DNA from: Xiphophorus maculatus
Lineage: Eukaryota > Chordata > Actinopteri > Cyprinodontiformes > Poeciliidae
Direction: 5' to 3'
DNA: 64,000 nucleotides
NCBI RefSeq assembly: GCF_002775205.1
Contig: NC_036454.1
Location: 8,251,882-8,315,881, forward strand
The position numbers and the translations under genes were made by a program. The notes beneath the pieces were generated by a model. The model worked only from the letters and a program-made list of their open reading frames with translations, had not been told where the DNA came from and ran no database searches. Positions 1-11,657 of this stretch are shown piece after piece (the first letter of the stretch is position 1; each line of letters opens with the position of its first letter).

Positions 1-2619
1 GGGATCGTTGTTTTCTCTTTAGGAACGATGGTAACAAACCTGACCACAGATAAAGCGAACATGATCGCCTCGGCGCTCGCTCAGATTCCACAGAAGGTCA
101 GTAGGATCTCCATATGTCTGCTGTAATCAGGATTTTACACTATAGTCTGTACAGCCTCTCTTGCTTTGCCATCATAATCAACCACTGAGTTGCACAGACG
201 TTTTGTCAACTTTAGACAAATTTTCCCAAACTGAGGATAGCGTTGAACCCAGATATTTTAATAGCCTGTATAAAAAAATATAATATGAAAGCTGTTTTTT
301 CTCACTGACATCAAATCAGAATTAACTTTTGATATTTATTTAATCAATTAGGATTACTAAAACTATTTGTTTCCTAAATTATTACACCTCTTCCCAGTGC
401 TATTATTAGTGTCTGTGCAAATGCACCACTCCTTACCAAAAACAACCACTCAGACCCAGGACAGTCTTAGCGCTGTCGATCATCCTCATGTATGTGCTGC
501 TCACTGTTGTAATGGCAGAGAAACAACTCACTATTCCAGAAAAACTGTTTATCCACCATCATCGATGGCCATGCTAACTAGCTTTAGCATTCGTGGCTGA
601 CTCTGCTAACAGAGAGCAATTGGGAGGGTGTGAGTGGTCCATACATGAGTGTGATTGGCAGTGCTAAAGTCCTCCGCCTGGTTCTGATTGGTTCTGGCCA
701 TACTATGTATTTTCTAGTTAGCACTGGGAGAAGGTAGAGGATCTTGATTTTTTTTTTCACATATTATTTGTCTCATACTATGATTTCTTCACATAATGAC
801 AGTTTTAACAAATGTGTGAAAAAACTTTTTTTTTTTTTAAATAAAGGTTAAATGCCCCAGCTTTGAAATTCAGAAGAGCGAATGTAACTCCCTAATATTT
901 GGTCAAATTATTTCAATACTGCATGGCTTTGGTAAAACCTTTCGGATATTACTTCAGACTCCTAGAAATAGTTTGCTGGACATTTGGCCCATTCCTCCAG
1001 ATAGAACTGCTGTAACAGAGTCAGGCTTGAATTGAGATTGGGGCTTTGTGATGGTCACTCTAAAGCACCGACTCTGCTAGCCACACTGAAATGCTCTCTG
1101 TCTGCAGGTGTTGTGGAGATACAGTGGGAAAATACCAGACACTCTGGGTTCCAACACTAAACTTTATGACTGGATGCCCCAAAATGACCTGCTTGGTGAG
1201 TAAACCCAACGGCTTGAAGCAAAAGTGCGGTACACCAAAAACATAATGTCAATTGGTAAATTTACAGTGAAATCACAATGTCATCCAAGAAAAAAAATAA
1301 AAATCAAGCTTATGACACTAAAGGATGAGCAGAAACATTTTTAAAAATGAGCACTAAAAAAAACTGCTATGAACAGGATGTGCAACTGGAAGTGTGACAA
1401 ACAGGTCTGGACAGACTTTCTAGCACAACAGTTTAGAAAACTGCAGCAAGATGTGACTTTTATCTGGAGCGCCTTCGCGAATCAAAAAGTCTTTGCGTCT
1501 GAACTGTTATACACAAATGAACAATAAATGTGTTATAACTGGTTCCTGTCAGGTCACCCTAAAACCAGAGCCTTCATCACTCACGGCGGCGCAAACGGAG
1601 TTTTTGAGGCCATCTACCACGGCGTTCCCATGGTGGGAATCCCCATGTTCGCTGACCAGCCAGACAACATGGTGCACATGGAGGCCAAAGGAGCTGCAGT
1701 TGTTGTCGACTTGAACTTCATGACAACTGAAGCCCTCAGAGATGCAATCAACACCGTCATCAATGACAAATTGCAAGTTACTTTGTGCTATTGTTGGGCA
1801 TTTATTGTACCGTTTATCGTACATTGTGATAAATTCCAATTAATGCTTTTTTTTTTTTTTAAAGTTATTCTGTCAAAACTGTTCGTACTGACAGAATCTT
1901 TAGTCTTGCCATTTTCTCCACTGTTTAATGAAGATACCAATAAATATTAATTTGTTTGAAAATATGATACAAACCACACTTCTTTTTGTAGTGGTGCATT
2001 ACAAAGGGGAATGTTTTTCAAGGCCAGTGTTTGTGATTGCTATTATACCTACACATTTACCTAAAAAATAAATCTATCAGTAATTTATAGAAAATACAGA
2101 ATCATAGTAAAAAACAGCACAACTGTGAAATTACGCTGTACATTTTATACCAGCTGCTAATTCACTGTTATTTATGGGAGAGCCATGCTTTCAAATTACA
2201 GCTTGGAGTGGAAGAAAAAGTGTCACAAAATAAGATGCACTGTAGAAACAGCTGTTTTTAAAGGACTGCGATGCAAAGATCATTATATAGATGTTTTAAA
2301 AAGTGATTGTTAATTTTTTTCCTCATTCATTCACAGCTACAAAGAAAATGCGATGCGACTGTCCAGAATCCACCATGACAGACCCATGAGTCCTCGGGAC
2401 GAGGCTGTCTTCTGGATCGAGTTCACCATGAGAAACAAAGGAGCCAAACACCTGAGGGTCCAGGCACACGAACTCACCTGGTACCAGTACCACAGCCTGG
2501 ACGTCCTAGCCTTCCTCCTTATTATAGATCTGCTCCTCATCTTCATCCTCTACAAGAGCTGCAGCTTCTGTTTCAAGAGATGCTGCAGCAGAAAACAGAC
2601 AAAGAGAAAAGCTGAGTGA
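1..2619 (+). CDS. UDP-glucuronosyltransferase, UGT2 type, copy 1 (5' truncated by window edge)
   Basis: This is the 3' part of an ER-membrane enzyme that transfers glucuronic acid from UDP-glucuronate to lipophilic compounds. Visible coding exons are 1-96 (exon 3, lacking its first 36 nt, which lie outside the window), 1108-1195 (88 bp), 1553-1772 (220 bp) and 2337-2619 (283 bp with the TGA stop). The 88 and 220 bp sizes are the classic UGT exon 4 and 5 lengths. The donor-sugar signature (ITHGG, then GVPMVGIP and DQPDN) lies in exon 5. Exon 6 encodes the C-terminal membrane segment and a KRKAE tail that fits a KxKxx ER-retrieval signal. The exon 5 donor is GC (gcaagt at 1773-1778), not GT. 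Exon length and phase fit only this junction. Poly(A) signals follow at 2630 and 2647. The gene appears functional, but its 5' half is not seen. Confidence 0.9.
367..760. repeat. Interspersed repeat in UGT copy 1 intron 3, related to the piggyBac-like MITE at 18.5 kb
   Basis: This stretch shares blocks with the elements near 18.62-18.90 kb and 20.45-20.78 kb: a CAATCA/CACTCAGA...CTTAGC.CTGTC.ATCA block, the GCTAACTAG / TTAGCATGGCC block and a CTGATTGGTT block. Ends are not clear in this copy. Open reading frames across it are not conserved between copies and are not taken as genes. The rest of the intron (97-1107) holds poly-T tracts and nothing else I recognise. Confidence 0.55.
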
Positions 2620-3150
2620 GACTGAAGTGAATAAATCTGATGGCTGAATAAAAGGACATTTCTTAACATAAAGTCGTACCAATATGTGTTGTATTCTTAA
2701 AATTGTCTTTAAAACATGCACAGTTGTATGGTTTTGTCTCATTTCTTTCCATGGTTTTAATTGAAATATCTCTACCAAACCTTTTATAACTATCACAAAT
2801 ATTCTGAGAAAACATGGCACAAAATGTCTTTAAACAAATATTGGATTAGCATATTGACAGTTATCATAAAAGTGCTAAGCAACAGTTTGTTCATGGAAGT
2901 AGCTTTATTAAGCAATCACTCTTGAATTCAAATTCATGTCTGAAATAAAAACGTGACATAAAAAACATGTGTATTATGTGTGTTGAACGCAAAGTAATGA
3001 GGTTTCACATTTAGTAGTAAAATATTATGTATATTTTATATTATAAAAAAATAAAAAGAGTCAAATAAGTCTTAAGGTATACCACTGTACACTATTTAAT
3101 GACACATTTAATGGTATATATTTGGTATATACAAAAAAGTGACTGAGTTA
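2620..3150. other. Intergenic, UGT copy 1 to copy 2
   Basis: This is AT-rich sequence with two AATAAA signals for copy 1 (2630-2635 and 2647-2652). I see no coding signal. From about 3065 the sequence becomes alignable with the region upstream of UGT copy 3 (from about 11658), so the left end of the UGT duplication unit lies near here. Confidence 0.5.
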
Positions 3151-3159
3151 GTAGTGATT

Positions 3160-3352
3160 GAATTAACCAACCTTTCTTAGCTAGCGGTGAGAGGTTGCAC
3201 AGGTAAAGCAACCTCTCACCGCTGTCTAAATCCCCCAGAATGCTGTGCGATTCTGGATCGGAGTTCAGTGAAATTCTATCAGATGTATTATCTATAGATA
3301 CTGATCACGTCTATCACAATATATATTGCTGTTGATTTATTGCACAGTCCTA
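3160..3352 (+). mobile_element. Truncated hAT-like MITE (X-box MITE family) upstream of UGT copy 2
   Basis: This is the 3' part of a non-autonomous element whose fuller copy lies upstream of UGT copy 3 (to 12183). It ends with GATTTATTGCACAGTCCTA, the inverse of the family's left end (TAGGRCTGGGCAATAAATC). It shares the block running from TAAATCCCCCAGAATGCTG to GATCACGTCTATCAC. It ends about 275 bp before the UGT start codon, so it probably belongs to the promoter-proximal region. A perfect 41-bp hairpin (3183-3223) is present in this copy only. Confidence 0.65.
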
Positions 3353-3627
3353 CTAAAACCCAGACCTAAAATACTTTGTAAGATTTTGTGTTTTTGCAGT
3401 GTACCAGTTAAAGGCTCACTAAAAATCCTCCTGTACATATTTGATTCACTCACTCTAAGTTAGCCGTTATAATCCTTTACCTGCAGCTGTTTTTATGGGG
3501 TGAAGCCGTTATCTTTTGTACTTCAGTACCAACAGGACAGAGTCAGAGTTCATTTAGTTAATAAATATCTTTCAGGTGAACCTGTTGAAAAGACGGGAGC
3601 TGGTATTTCTGCAGACACACAGCCACC

Positions 3628-6600
3628 ATGGAGCTGCGTCTCTCCGTCTGCGTCCTGCTGCTGCTTTGTGCAACCAGAAGCTCAAATGGAGGGAAGATTT
3701 TGGTGTGGTACACTGAGGCCAGCCACTGGATCAACATGAAGCCGGTACTGGAAACACTGGTGGACAGAGGACACCAGGTGACGGTCCTGATCCCGAGTGC
3801 GTCGATGTTCATGAACAGCAGCGAACCGTCTCGCTTCCAGTACGAACCTTTTAATGTTTCCGTTCCATTAGAGGATATGGAGGATCTTTTGGAGGAGTTT
3901 AATCAGTTCTCTATGTACGAGATAGATCACATGAACTACTTCCAGATTTATATCAAATATATGGATATTATGAGAACTGACCTACAGAATAGTCTCAAGA
4001 TGCTAGACGGTGTGGTGAAATCAGAAACCCTGATGAAGAAACTGAAGAAGGAAAACTATGACCTGCTCTTTGCTGATCCCCTCCTGCCTGGCAGTGACCT
4101 GACAGCAGACATGTTGGGAATCCCTCTGGTCTTTTCTTTACGTTTTTCCTTGGCTCATAACTGGGAGAGGATGTGTGGTCAGCTTCCTGCTCCTCCATCC
4201 TTCGTCCCTGGAGTTATGAGCAAACTCACGGACAAGATGGATTTCTCAGAGAGACTGTGGAACGTCCTCTTCTACGCCCTGCAGGACGTCGTGATCGACC
4301 ATGTTATGTGGAATATGTTCGATAAATACTACTCAGAAGTCAAAGGTGAGCAATTCAACAAGAATCCTCAACATACATAGCTCCCACAAGTCTGAGCCGC
4401 AAGTGATCCGTGCCACTGAACCGCCATCTTGGTAGGCAAACGCAGCACAAAGGATAGGTGAAACATGTCTGTGAGAGACTGACAAAAAGAAAATATGGGA
4501 AAAAGGTTTAAAACTTAATAGTTGTAATGTCCTTAATTGTTTCCAAGCTAGTTGCTTGTGGCTTGTTTATTGCTGTCATAGCAACTCCATAGCAACAGTT
4601 CGTGTCCGATACCTACCAAAATGGCTGTGAGCTACAAAGTTCCTGGAGAACTACGTATGTGTACACTTATGTGGCACATGAAGTTTGGAAATTGTTTTAG
4701 GGGAAGTTTACTACATGAAATGCTTTGTATCAGGAACACCCACCAGTGCCTGTGAGTTGATGGGTAAAGCTGATATCTGGTTGCTGAGAACCTACTGGGA
4801 TTTTGATTTTCCTCGTCCGTTCCTCCCCAACTTTAAATTTGTTGGAGGGATCCACTGCAAACCAGCTAAACCTTTACCAAAGGTAGGACTTTTTAAAAAC
4901 AATATAAATGAATTGCATTCTGTCTCCATAGAGAACCAAACCCACTGACTCTAAAACTTTACTGATATTTCAGGACATGGAAGAATTTGTGCAGAGCTCT
5001 GGAGAGAATGGCATCGTGGTCTTCACGTTAGGATCCATGATTAAGAACGTAACTACAGAGAAGGCGAACCTAATAGCTTCAGCCCTTGCTCAGCTTCCCC
5101 AAAAGGTTGGTAATCTGTCCAATGTTTTCTCCAAATGACCTACATTTATCGTCTGATGCAACTTTTCCAAACTTGGCCCTGATCAGACGGGTGCTGAGAC
5201 TCACCTACAGGTTTATTGGCTTCATAGGTAACTGTTCACTACTGGCACAAGCAGAATCTAACATTCAATTTATCTGACCGTTATAAATGTAGTAGAAAAT
5301 CTCATTTTCGATACAAACTGCTTCCAACTTAAAAAATGTCTTAAATTTAACAATTTTTTAACTTTCTAAATGTTAACTATATCCTTTCTCTTGTTTAGGG
5401 TTGCTGTAGTTTGATATAAAAGGATGTCCTTAATAAATTAATTATAGCGCTGGACAATATGGCTGAAAAAAATTTCACAATACATGTTTCATATCAGTCA
5501 ATATCAATAATTATTGATTTGTTTTTGTTTTAAATATCTGAAATACTGTTTTTTATTGTTAAGCTAATATGAGGCACAGTGGCGAAACCTTAAACTGCTG
5601 CTAAACAGATTGTTGCTAGGTAACCACAAATTACTCAGCAAGTTGTTGCTGGGCAACTAAAGAGTGAGTGAGTTAGTTGATGCTACCAACCTCACTGCAA
5701 AAACACAAAATCTTACCAAGTGTTTTTGGTCTAGTTTCTAGTGCAAATAGCGTAGTAAACTTGAAATAGGACAAAACTAACAACATATAGAAATGTGTTT
5801 TGAGTTAACAATTATTGATTTTGATATTTGATCACGTCTATATATTGTTACTTATTTATTGCGAGCCCTACATTGTGTCGTTGACTTTACAGCAATCCCT
5901 CTTATTGAGCATGCATATAGCAACAGTGGAGAGGAAAAACTCCCTTTTAACAGGAAGAAACAAGTACAAGCAGCCATTTAAATGTACCTGATTGATGAAG
6001 AAAAAAAATGTCCGGAGGGTTGGGCAATGTTTTTACAAGATAAAGTAGTTTAAATACTCAATAGAGACAGAAAGGTTCATCGATTTCATAAGCAGGATTT
6101 TGATTGACAATATGAATGACAATACTCAAATTTTCCGAATCTCCCGGCTCATCAATATGCAAGGATTGAAACATCAAAAACATTTAAATTCTGTTAAGCT
6201 TTCTCTAGATTCTGTGTTGTTTCTAGGTACTGTGGCGATACAACGGTGAAAAACCAAAAACTTTAGGTTCCAACACCAGGATATTTAGCTGGATCCCTCA
6301 GAACGACCTGCTGGGTGAGTGAAGTTTGTGTCATTCAGAGACAAACGCCGTGTCAGCAGAAATGTTGGGTTGACATTTGTGCGGTCAGACTGCCTGTTTT
6401 TGCTGCCAACACTGAAATGTAACAAAGGTGCTCAGCAGAAGTTACTGCAGAGTTCAAGTTATTGATTGAATAAAAATAAATAAAAGCCAACTTACTGTTT
6501 AAAAGAAAAACACGCCATTCGCCAAATCCTGTACAGTATAAACATGGGTCAACTCACCGCTTGGCTTAAGACCATTGAAATGTCTTTATATTAAACAGCT

Positions 6601-7545
6601 TTTATCATTATACGTCGCTGACCTTCGATGGCTTTAGTTTGAAAATTAACTCACACTCACGTGTTTCATGCTTTGGTTTCTACCAGGTCATCCTAAAACC
6701 AAAGCTTTCATCACTCATGGTGGGACAAACGGGATCTATGAGGCCATCTACCACGGCGTTCCCATGGTGGGAATCCCCATGTTCGCTGACCAGCCAGACA
6801 ACATGGTGCACATGGAGGCCAAAGGAGCTGCAGTCATTCAGAACCTGAACTTCATGACAACCGAAAGTCTCAGAGATGCAATCAAGGCTGTCATTAATGA
6901 CAAATCGTACGTTTTGAATAACAGATTTAAAGAAATGATCAAATCAGTTAATTTCGGCGACTTGAAAGTTTCAGTTTTTGAAGAATTCGACAATACAAGT
7001 GTCTCCCAATGAATTTGCATATCACTAAGAGAACCAAGAATTGTGATGTAATTTCTGTACGCACAAAAAAAATCACAACGTTTAGCTTTGTAAGCATAAA
7101 TGTAAACGTCCACATTTTCAAAATTGTTAAAGCGAAAAGGTGCTATTGTCTCTAGGATGCACCTTTGAATTGTTGTAAAGGGTTAAAAATGGCTGCTAAC
7201 ATGGCAATCTCCCTATTTGATGAGTTAAAAACTGACAAGTACTTGTACAAACTCATCCACAGATACAAAGAAAATGCGATGCGACTGTCCAGAATCCACC
7301 ATGACAGACCCATGAGTCCTCTGGACGAGGCCGTCTTCTGGATCGAGTTCACCATGAGAAACAAAGGAGCCAAGCACCTGAGGGTCCAGGCCCACGAACT
7401 CACCTGGTACCAGTACCACAGCCTGGACGTCCTAGCCTTCCTCCTCATTATAGATCTGCTCCTCATCTTCATCCTCTTCAAGAGCTGCAGCTTCTGTTTC
7501 AAGAGATGCTGCAGCAGAAAACAGACAAAGAGAAAAGCTGAGTAA
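3628..7545 (+). CDS. UDP-glucuronosyltransferase, UGT2 type, copy 2 (complete)
   Basis: This is a complete six-exon UGT2-type gene of 529 aa, the usual UGT2 length. Exons are 3628-4345 (718 bp), 4734-4882 (149), 4974-5105 (132), 6227-6314 (88), 6687-6906 (220) and 7263-7545 (283 with TAA). All phases join. The ATG has a full GCCACCATGG context. A cleavable signal peptide (hydrophobic run [15 protein letters not shown]) is followed by the variable acceptor-binding N-terminal half. The UDP-sugar signature crosses exons 4-5 ([10 protein letters not shown], then [20 protein letters not shown]). A single membrane helix near the C terminus ([19 protein letters not shown]) is followed by a Cys-rich, dilysine-like tail (KRKAE). 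A longer exon 2 reading through from 4701 is possible, but the acceptor before 4734 restores the family alignment. Expected role: detoxification and steroid, bile or odorant conjugation in liver, gut or gill. A poly(A) signal lies at 7695-7700. Confidence 0.94.
5445..5870 (+). mobile_element. hAT-like MITE (X-box MITE family) in UGT copy 2 intron 3
   Basis: The element starts TAGCGCTGGACAATATGG and ends TTATTGCGAGCCCTA, matching the family's inverted ends. It carries the family's internal GTTGCTAGGTAAC motif (5612-5624) and a GAGTGAGTGAGTTAGTTGATG block. A further sequence starting CACTGCAAAAACACAAAATC interrupts it. The copy in UGT copy 3 is at 14277-14702, so insertion predates the gene duplication. 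Just after it, at 5880-5970, is a fragment of a common teleost repeat (GGAGAGGAAAAACTCCCTTT). Confidence 0.65.
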
Positions 7546-7699
7546 CAGACTTTAGATTTTACTTTTTGGGACCTGGTACCTGTGTTTGTTACCACTGGGA
7601 CTGGCTTCATGCTGTGTTACTGTTAACAGAGATGTGGAAGCTAAGAAGTCAGAATTTTATGACGGACGTTTAAGGTCACAACAAAAAAGTCCAAAATAA

Positions 7700-9142
7700 A
7701 GTAACACAATTATGACAATAGATTACAAGAAAAAAACTTGTACAAGAATAAAGTCAGAATATGAAAGTTGAAACTATATGGAAATAGTTATAATATATTG
7801 AGAATAAAGTTGTACGATAATAGTCAAAATAAAATGACAAATATTTTGAGAATAAAGTCATAGTATTATGACCAATCAATGTTATTCCATTAGGTAGGTG
7901 AGGTGAAACTTTACATAGATACACAATAAATATAAATATAAAATGATCTAAAATGGCCCAGTGCTCATTATTTAAAATAGTAAAAACAGTAAAAACAGTA
8001 ACTGACTCAAGTACAGTATACTCATTAGGACAAAATTAAAAGAAATATAAATATAACAATGCTACATTGAATTTTGGGATCTTAAGGCGACGAAAACGAA
8101 GTCATAATATTACAAGAAAAAAGTTTTTAAAAATCTAAGAATAAAGTCACATTTCGAAAATAAATTCATATTACGATATAATTCTCGTAATTTATTAATA
8201 TATTTATATATTCAGGTTGCCCCAAATACTCCGTAGCAGAATTTCAATATGGCGACGCCCATTGTCTGCAATTCCTTTACTGCACATACAACTTTAGAAG
8301 CGGTTTTCCTTTCTATAAAAAAAACACGTTTAATTTTAATTTAGTATAAAAGCGCTACATATAACATTGATTTAAGACGCACTCTTGATTTTGTGTCTTG
8401 AGAAATAAATGTTTTTATTTCTCAATAAATAAAGAGAAATATTTATTTTTTTTCTTACTGTTGATGCTAGGAGCTAGCGGCCATGTTGAAATGTGAAGTC
8501 CAGGGAACTAGTTGGAGTTGCTCCCAGTGGGAAATCCGACCTCTGATTGCATTCCAGTTCCAATTATGACAATATATTACAAGAAAAAAAACTTGTACAA
8601 GAATAAAGTTATAGAATAATAAAGTTGAAACAATATGAAAATAGTTATATTTTGATAATAAAGTCATAGTATTATGACCAATCAATTTTATTCCATTTAG
8701 GTAGGTGAGGTGAAACTTTACATAGATACGCAATAAATATAAAATGATTCAAAATTGCCCAGTGCTCATTATTTAAAATAGTAAAAACGGTAAAAACAGT
8801 AAAAATAACTGACTCAAGTACAGTATACTCATTAGGACAAAATTAAAAGAAAAATAAATATAACAATGCTACATTGAATTTTGGGATCTTAAGGCGACGA
8901 AAAACAATTATATTACAAGAAAATTTAAATTATATTACAAGAAAATTTAAAAAAAAAACAACTAAGAATAAAGTCATATTTCGAAAATGAATTCATATTA
9001 CGACATGATTCTCGTAATTTATTTATATAATATATCTTAAGGTTGCCCCAAACACTCCGTAGCAGAATTTCAATATGGCGACGCGCATTGTCTGCAATTC
9101 CTTTACTGCACATACAGCTTTAGAAGCGGTTTTCCTTTCTAT
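7700..9142. repeat. Tandemly repeated A-rich block 3' of UGT copy 2
   Basis: Sequence from about 7700 to 8320 (CAATTATGACAATAGATTACAAG ... CGGTTTTCCTTTCTATAA) recurs at about 8559-9142 with small differences. A related single block lies 3' of UGT copy 3 (about 16540-17150). It is rich in AATAAAGTCA-type motifs and carries no convincing ORF. The UGT duplication unit ends near 8555 (matching 17387), where the two flanks stop aligning after GATTGCATTCCAGTT. Confidence 0.7.
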
Positions 9143-9146
9143 AATA

Positions 9147-9386
9147 GGGTGACCAAACTTCCAAAATTTCCGGGAACAGTCCCCGTTTTAGATGGCCTGT
9201 CCCTGGCTGAAGCCGTCCCCGGAAAAGTCCCCCGATTTTAGAGTTTTATAAATGAGAATAAAAAAAGTTTCCTATAGAGTGTTATTACGGTAGCCAGAGA
9301 CTCCATATGACAGGGAGTAGAAAGAGCGAGTGAGCGTGTTGGGCGCAACAACAGCAGTTACGGTAGCTGCTCGCGCTACTGCTAAC
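9147..9386 (+). mobile_element. hAT-type transposon end, interrupted by a nested element
   Basis: The block begins TAGGGTGACCAAAC, a terminus typical of one fish hAT lineage, and runs through sequence rich in CCCCG and GTCCC. It is split at 9386 by the element at 9387-10600 and continues at 10609 (GTTACAGAGAAGAAGAGC). The far terminus was not found, so it is probably a truncated copy. Confidence 0.5.
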
Positions 9387-10151
9387 TAGTGATGGTGAGA
9401 TGAAGCCTCATGAGGCATTGAACCACTTGAGCCAACTGGTTCGAGAAAGGGTTCATTTCTTGAGGCTTCATGTGCACACGAAACCACCTACTGGCCAGGT
9501 GTATAATCACAGCCAGCTGTATCTTAACACGTGTGATGCATTGAATTTTTGTCTATTATGGCTCTTGGGAATGACGTCACAAAAGATGTAGGACGAAATC
9601 ATTTGTCTACATAAATTATGTATACACATATGTGTATAATAAAATATTGTTTGAATGTATCCTCTGTGTGTAATTATTCCCAAAATAGTAGTGTCATGTG
9701 ATATGGCATGTTGTGTAATAAAGTTTTTCTGTGACTCTAGAAAAATGGCATGGGCTTAATCAGGCAGAGGACAGTTAAAGTGCTTGTGGAACTAGGGAGG
9801 GGTAGTGAATAGGCTAATGCTTGTGTAACTTGGATGATTTCATGCATTTTTATTAAGAAACAACAATTTCTCCACAGTTTTTGGTTTCAAACGATTTCTC
9901 TTTTTTGACACTACATGGATGAGGTGTTATTATTGTACCCCAACTCCTTGGAGCACAATAAACACCTCACCTTTACAGAAAATAAGAAACTGTGAAAAAT
10001 ACAGTTCCTCATAAGCAAACCTAATGCATCTGCAAATGTTCAGTTCACCTTACCTTGTTAGGCTTATCAAATCGAAATGTTCCCACATAGGGGAAATCCT
10101 CCTCTTTCTCGCCGGCTCCATCCTACTCCTATCCTGTCCTCGCGCTCCTAA

Positions 10152-10246
<95 letters not shown>

Positions 10247-10600
10247 CATCCTAAACTCTTCAAACACCAAACTAACTGTCTCAAACTAAATAACCATTAT
10301 CCAAACTCTGCTATCCAAACTATCAAAACTCTATCCACTCTCTCAACTGACCCAACTCGCCTACAACAACCCACATTTTGAATGGAGCCTGTTGGGTTTC
10401 TAAAGCTGTCAAACCCCGCGCCAAACTCTGAACCACTTCCCGAAGCAGTCACGTGGTACAGCCGGGCAGCGAGGCTTCGGACGTCATCGTTTTCGGCTCC
10501 TCCCCTAAACGAAGCAAGCCTCGATACGCGCTTTACGGAAACGCCCCCTCCGTTACTCGACACACGCCTCGAAGCCTCGGCACATCACGTAACATCACTA
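9387..10600 (+). mobile_element. Non-autonomous hAT element with perfect 8-bp target duplication
   Basis: The element starts TAGTGATGGTGAGATG and ends ACGTAACATCACTA, giving inverted termini TAGTGATG / CATCACTA. More inward, GAAGCCTC pairs with GAGGCTTC. It is flanked by the direct repeat CTGCTAAC at 9379-9386 and 10601-10608. An 8-bp duplication is the hallmark of hAT transposition. The inside has no transposase ORF but includes a tetranucleotide microsatellite. It sits inside another hAT fragment. Confidence 0.85.
10153..10245. repeat. (TCTA)n microsatellite
   Basis: About 23 near-perfect TCTA units lie inside the nested hAT element. The ORF crossing it reads as repeated SIYL and is an artefact of the repeat. 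Confidence 0.95.
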
Positions 10601-11267
10601 CTGCTAACGTTACAGAGAAGAAGAGCAGCAGAGCCAACCGCCAATAAAAATCAAGAAGAGCAGCGCGCGCTGCCAGAAAGGACAACAAGCTGGAAGAGGA
10701 GAGCTCGGGTTTCGACCAGCTTCGAACGGAGCTGACCTGTGATACGGTATGTGTGAATCAAAGTGTTTTGTTTGAACTGGGCGAATCCTTGCCCAGTGAG
10801 GCCTTGCCCCGTGAACCTTGCTTTGGTTCACGGTAAAATAAAACTAAGTTTTCCTTAACAAACACAAGACGAGAGCACAATGAACAGCTACAGAATTAGC
10901 CAGAATGAGAGAAATAGTAACAGGATGGTTAAAATAAACTCATTGTAAAGAAAGATGTTTTGGACTTAACTGGTTTTCAGTGGGTTGTATTCTGAAAGCT
11001 AGATATGAGTTTGAGCATACTAAAGTTTCTCACTAAAAATGGAGTCACTCAGTGACAGGAAAACTGAATGAATAAGAGCATGAACTGAAACTGATGAGGA
11101 TGGAGAGATAGTCTCTCCTGTTCGTTTAGCTCCAAACAATTTTTTTTTTTTTTTTTGCTAAATATGGCATTTTTAACATCTCGTCAGCTGATGAAAAAGG
11201 TTAATATTTATACTAAGATTTTACTAGGAAGAATCCAACTCCTCATCTCAAAATAATTAAATTCCAA

Positions 11268-11655
11268 ACCATCCATCCATGCATTTTCTAACACCCTTGT
11301 CACTAGTGGGGTCGGGAAGTGCTGGTGCCCATCTCCAGCTCTTCCCAACGTCTTTCTGCATGGAGTTTGCATGGTCTCCCTGTACATGCGTGGGTTCTCT
11401 CCGGGTACTCCGGCTTCCTCCCACAGTCCTAAAAACATGACTGTCAGGTTAATAGGTCTCTATATTCTCCCTACGTGTGAGTGTGTGTGTGTGTGCATGG
11501 TTGTGTGTCCTGTCTGTCTCTGTGTTGCCCTGCGACAGACTGGCAACCTGTCCAGGGTGACCCGCTTCTCGCCCGGAACGTTAGCTGGACATAGGCACCA
11601 GCACCTCCCGACCCCACTAGCGACAAGGGTGAAAGAAAATGGATGGATGGATGGA
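11268..11655. mobile_element. Teleost retroposon fragment with GGATGGATGG tail
   Basis: The sequence contains the widespread fish block GGAGTTTGCATGGTCTCC ... CTCCGGGTACTCCGGC ... CTGTCTCTGTGTTGCCCTGC ... AGACTGGCAACCTGTCC and ends in ATGGATGGATGG. This looks like the 3' end of a non-LTR retroposon, possibly RTE/Expander-like; the family assignment is from memory. Degenerate relatives lie at about 41885-42125 and 61835-61975. Confidence 0.6.
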
Positions 11656-11657
11656 AG

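Noticed and set aside
4701-4733. Extra 33 bp at the start of UGT exon 2
   Set aside because: The frame is open from 4701, but the acceptor at 4731-4733 gives the 149-bp family exon and the expected 529-aa protein.
7165-7262. Open frame upstream of UGT exon 6 as coding sequence
   Set aside because: It ends in a good acceptor and the exon 5 to exon 6 junction rebuilds the conserved SYKENAM sequence; the upstream frame is intronic.
10453-10735. Frames of 64-117 aa at the right end of the nested hAT
   Set aside because: They cross the transposon terminus and target duplication and resemble no known protein.
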